A stretch of DNA of 64,000 bases from Pilaira anomala. Taxonomy: Eukaryota > Mucoromycota > Mucoromycetes > Mucorales > Mucoraceae. Within the stretch, counting starts at the first letter, position 1. Every line of letters begins with the position of its first letter. Under the pieces are notes generated by a model. It made no database searches and had not been told where the DNA came from. It was given only the letters and a program-made list of their open reading frames with translations. Shown in pieces: positions 61,911 through 64,000 of this stretch. The stretch spans positions 1 through 64,000 of the forward strand of contig JAIXMQ010000029.1 in the NCBI GenBank assembly GCA_025716855.1. The letters run 5' to 3'. Both the position numbers and the translations under genes were made by a program.

Positions 61911-62603
61911 ATGGCAACATTAAGGTTAAGTTCAGGTATTCAAGCCATGAGATTGATCAACACTAGACAATTTCACATGGCTAGACCTGTCATGTCACAT
62001 ATTGGACGTAAACCTATTGCTTACTCTCAAGAAATTAAAGTTGAACATGATATGACACCTATCACTGAACCTCGTATTCCTTCCGAATTAAACAACACCT
62101 TGTTGACAGTGACAGGACCACTTGGAAAGTTGACATTACCCATCAAACCTTTTGTTAACATTGATCTTACCCCTGCTTCCAAAGACGATCTCAACTCAGA
62201 AAACATACTTCAAGTTTCTATCGAAAACGAGGAAGAAAAGCAACAACGTTGTATGTGGGGTACCACTCGTGCTTTGATCAACAATGCTATCATTGGTGTA
62301 TCTGACGGATATAAAGTTTATTTACGTTTAGTTGGTGTTGGTTACAGAGGTGTTCTTGAAGGCGATGAAAGAATTTTATCTCTCAAGTTGGGTTATTCTC
62401 ATCCTATCCAAATGCCTTTACCTGAAGGTGTCACTTGTTCTGTACCAGCTCCTAACCGTATCATTTTACAAGGTAGCAACTTACAACATGTTACCGAATT
62501 TGCTGCAAAGATTCAACGTTGGAGAATGCCTGAGCCTTATAACCAAAAGGGTATCTTTATCAATGATGAAACTATCAAGAAGAAGGAAGGAAAGAAGAAG
62601 TAA
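61911..62603 (+). CDS. MRPL6: Mitochondrial ribosomal protein uL6m
   Basis: Large-subunit mitoribosomal protein. Single-exon frame of 230 residues. The N-terminus is Arg/Ser/Met-rich with no acidic residues (MATLRLSSGIQAMRLINTR), a mitochondrial presequence. The two L6 folds follow: SHIGRKPIAYSQEIKVEH leading to LLTVTGPLGKLTLPI, and the second with GYKVYLRLVGVGYRGVLEG, LKLGYSHPIQMPLPEG, IILQGSNLQHVTEFAAKIQ and the L6 end signature MPEPYNQKGIFINDE. The tail is Lys-rich. An E-box palindrome lies upstream. Full length, no introns, unlike most of its neighbours. Confidence 0.95.
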   Translation: MATLRLSSGIQAMRLINTRQFHMARPVMSHIGRKPIAYSQEIKVEHDMTPITEPRIPSELNNTLLTVTGPLGKLTLPIKPFVNIDLTPASKDDLNSENILQVSIENEEEKQQRCMWGTTRALINNAIIGVSDGYKVYLRLVGVGYRGVLEGDERILSLKLGYSHPIQMPLPEGVTCSVPAPNRIILQGSNLQHVTEFAAKIQRWRMPEPYNQKGIFINDETIKKKEGKKK

Positions 62604-62710
62604 AGAAATTAGACCATTCATTATTATTATTATTAAGTGTTTGTTTGCGTGTGTGTGTATATATACTACTTTTTTTTTTTTTTTTTCTCTTTTACAATAA
62701 AAATTTATTA

Positions 62711-63955
62711 CTATTTAGAAGCAACATAAACTACATTTCTAGGTGAAGCAGATAAATCAAATAACGGATACATCCATGCTCCACTATTTTCATTATTATT
62801 ATTTTGTTGTTGAACACAATCATTCAAGTATATCCATCTATCTACTAAAATAATACTTTCTACTATAGGTGCTAATAATCCTCTTAATATCCAAAGCGTG
62901 ATAAATTGTTTATCTACTTGATTTTCTTTACATTTTAAGTAATGCAATTCGGCTTCTTCTGCAGTAATTGTATCTTCTGGTAATTTCAATCTTTTCAAAG
63001 ACGCCTTCACAAAAGGAACAAACTCCTTATTTTGTTTAATTCTACCTAATCTGGGTGGATCATTTATATCCGATAACCTTCTCTCCACAAGCATTTCCTA
63101 TAATAGGTACAGACGCGTTAATATATACATGCATAATTATTATATGTATGTACCTGAAGTAATGCTCGAAAGTAATAATTATCAAAAGCCTTGATGCATT
63201 GTTCTCCTTCATCAACCCATCGGGAGGGTGTATGACAAGACAATACCTTAGCAGTTGACCCAAACTTAATTAAATCATCTTTCTTCTTAAGATATTGGCT
63301 CATAGGAAATCCGGCAGTAGTAAGTGCATTATAACAGCAACCTACATTGACAACACAAGATACCTCTTTACTTTCTGCAAACAAATTGAAAATCATGGGT
63401 GATAAATCACCGCATGTATGTAAGCCAGTGACTAACCAGCGTTTATCTTGTGATGAATCAGGACTCCATCGAGCAATCACTTGTGAAATATTTTCTGGCG
63501 TAATCTTTTCAGTAACATGCTTTAAATTAGGATGTTCTTCTGCTTCTTCTTTCAAACTTTTCATAGCCTTTTTATCGTATTTCAAGGCACCTGTCGTCTG
63601 AATTTCACACATATCAACTGCTAATACCTCTAACCCGTAATCAAAAGCTAATGCCCTTGATAAATAGCCTTGTCCTGACCCAAGATCAATGACAGAATTG
63701 ATACTTCTTTCGTCACACACTGTCTTGATCAAGTGGCTCATCAATTCAACTTCATGGATCTTTTTATCACTCATACCACATAAAATATGCTTACTAATAC
63801 TTTGTTTCGTTCCCTTGTCAACATCTATATTAATATAATACGTTAACTTCAGATGTTTATCATTAATTGCATGTAGTACCTCTTGGTAACGCTAAATCCC
63901 GAGTGGTTTCTAAATAGGCTCGTAAAGACTCTGGCCAGATAGACTTTACTAGATA
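62711..63955 (-). CDS. METTL25-type methyltransferase, 5' end not seen
   Basis: SAM-dependent methyltransferase-fold protein related to animal METTL25/METTL25B. Visible exons 63880-63955, 63154-63824 and 62711-63097 give 377 residues in frame. The first visible exon begins after an acceptor-like CAG (YLVKSIWPESLRAYLETT) and has an in-frame stop just upstream, so a further 5' exon must lie beyond the window. The SAM-binding motif is VIDLGSGQGYLSRALAF. Family hallmarks are GMSDKKIHEVELMS, TGLHTCGDLSPMI and VVNVGCCYNALT. The C-terminal domain ends in ASPRNVVYVASK. The substrate of this fungal branch is unknown to me. It converges on MRPL6 with 107 bases between stops. Confidence 0.88.
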
Positions 63956-64000
63956 CTGTCAGCCTCTTATTTCATATAGTTATTTTACATTTTTTTTTTT

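Overview
The window is nuclear DNA of a filamentous fungus. It is AT-rich, with long poly-A and poly-T runs between genes, protein genes cut by many short introns (about 50 to 90 nt, GT-AG, here and there a TACTAAC branch site), and a typical fungal gene set: velvet factor, AP-1 type bZIP with a cysteine-rich tail, Osh3-type oxysterol-binding protein, Mcr1 and Ach1. The gene set and base composition fit an early-diverging fungus of the Mucoromycota, probably Mucorales; that placement is inference.

Layout. 0-6.5 kb: monoacylglycerol lipase (cut by the window edge), Osh3-like lipid-transfer protein, glycerol kinase and a Yippee zinc protein. The last two converge so tightly that their stop codons share one TTATAA. 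6.5-11.2 kb: a hairpin-rich, GC-richer island (7.42-7.76 kb), then a complete-looking PIF/Harbinger DNA transposon (8316-11167) with perfect 27-bp inverted repeats, a 3-bp target duplication, an intact DDE transposase and a divergent SANT/Myb-like partner gene. 11.2-16.7 kb: acetyl-CoA acetyltransferase, a 694-residue coiled-coil protein with one C-terminal membrane segment, and a small ubiquitin-fold protein. 16.7-22.5 kb: nearly empty. 22.5-30.2 kb: AP-1 bZIP factor, a small basic protein, a DHHC palmitoyltransferase and a secreted protein. 31.7-34.4 kb: mobile-element debris, made of a broken Tc1/mariner transposase, a tandem array of near-perfect hairpins (32.98-33.51 kb), an orphan Tc1 C-terminus and a MITE. 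34.6-44.1 kb: HMG-CoA reductase with a very short N-terminus and an 18-exon phospholipase D. 44.1-47.6 kb: a second MITE and a decayed gene. 47.6-52.4 kb: amino-acid/GABA permease and acetyl-CoA hydrolase. 53.9-55.2 kb: an 8-exon velvet-domain gene that long open reading frames do not reveal. 57.1-64 kb: mitochondrial NADH-cytochrome b5 reductase, Hos4-like ankyrin protein, mitoribosomal protein L6 and a METTL25-type methyltransferase that runs toward the right edge.

Function. Several genes serve lipid and acetyl-CoA metabolism: lipase and glycerol kinase for glycerol salvage, thiolase and HMG-CoA reductase for the mevalonate route, Ach1 for acetyl-CoA/acetate handling, and PLD and Osh3 for membrane lipid signalling. 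They are spread out and face different ways, so they are not a co-regulated cluster. The velvet factor, AP-1 factor and Hos4-like protein are regulators of development, stress response and chromatin.

The gene models were assembled by hand; every multi-exon model listed as complete stays in frame from ATG to stop. The most unusual features are the two hairpin islands, above all the one at 32.98-33.51 kb, for which I know no matching element class.
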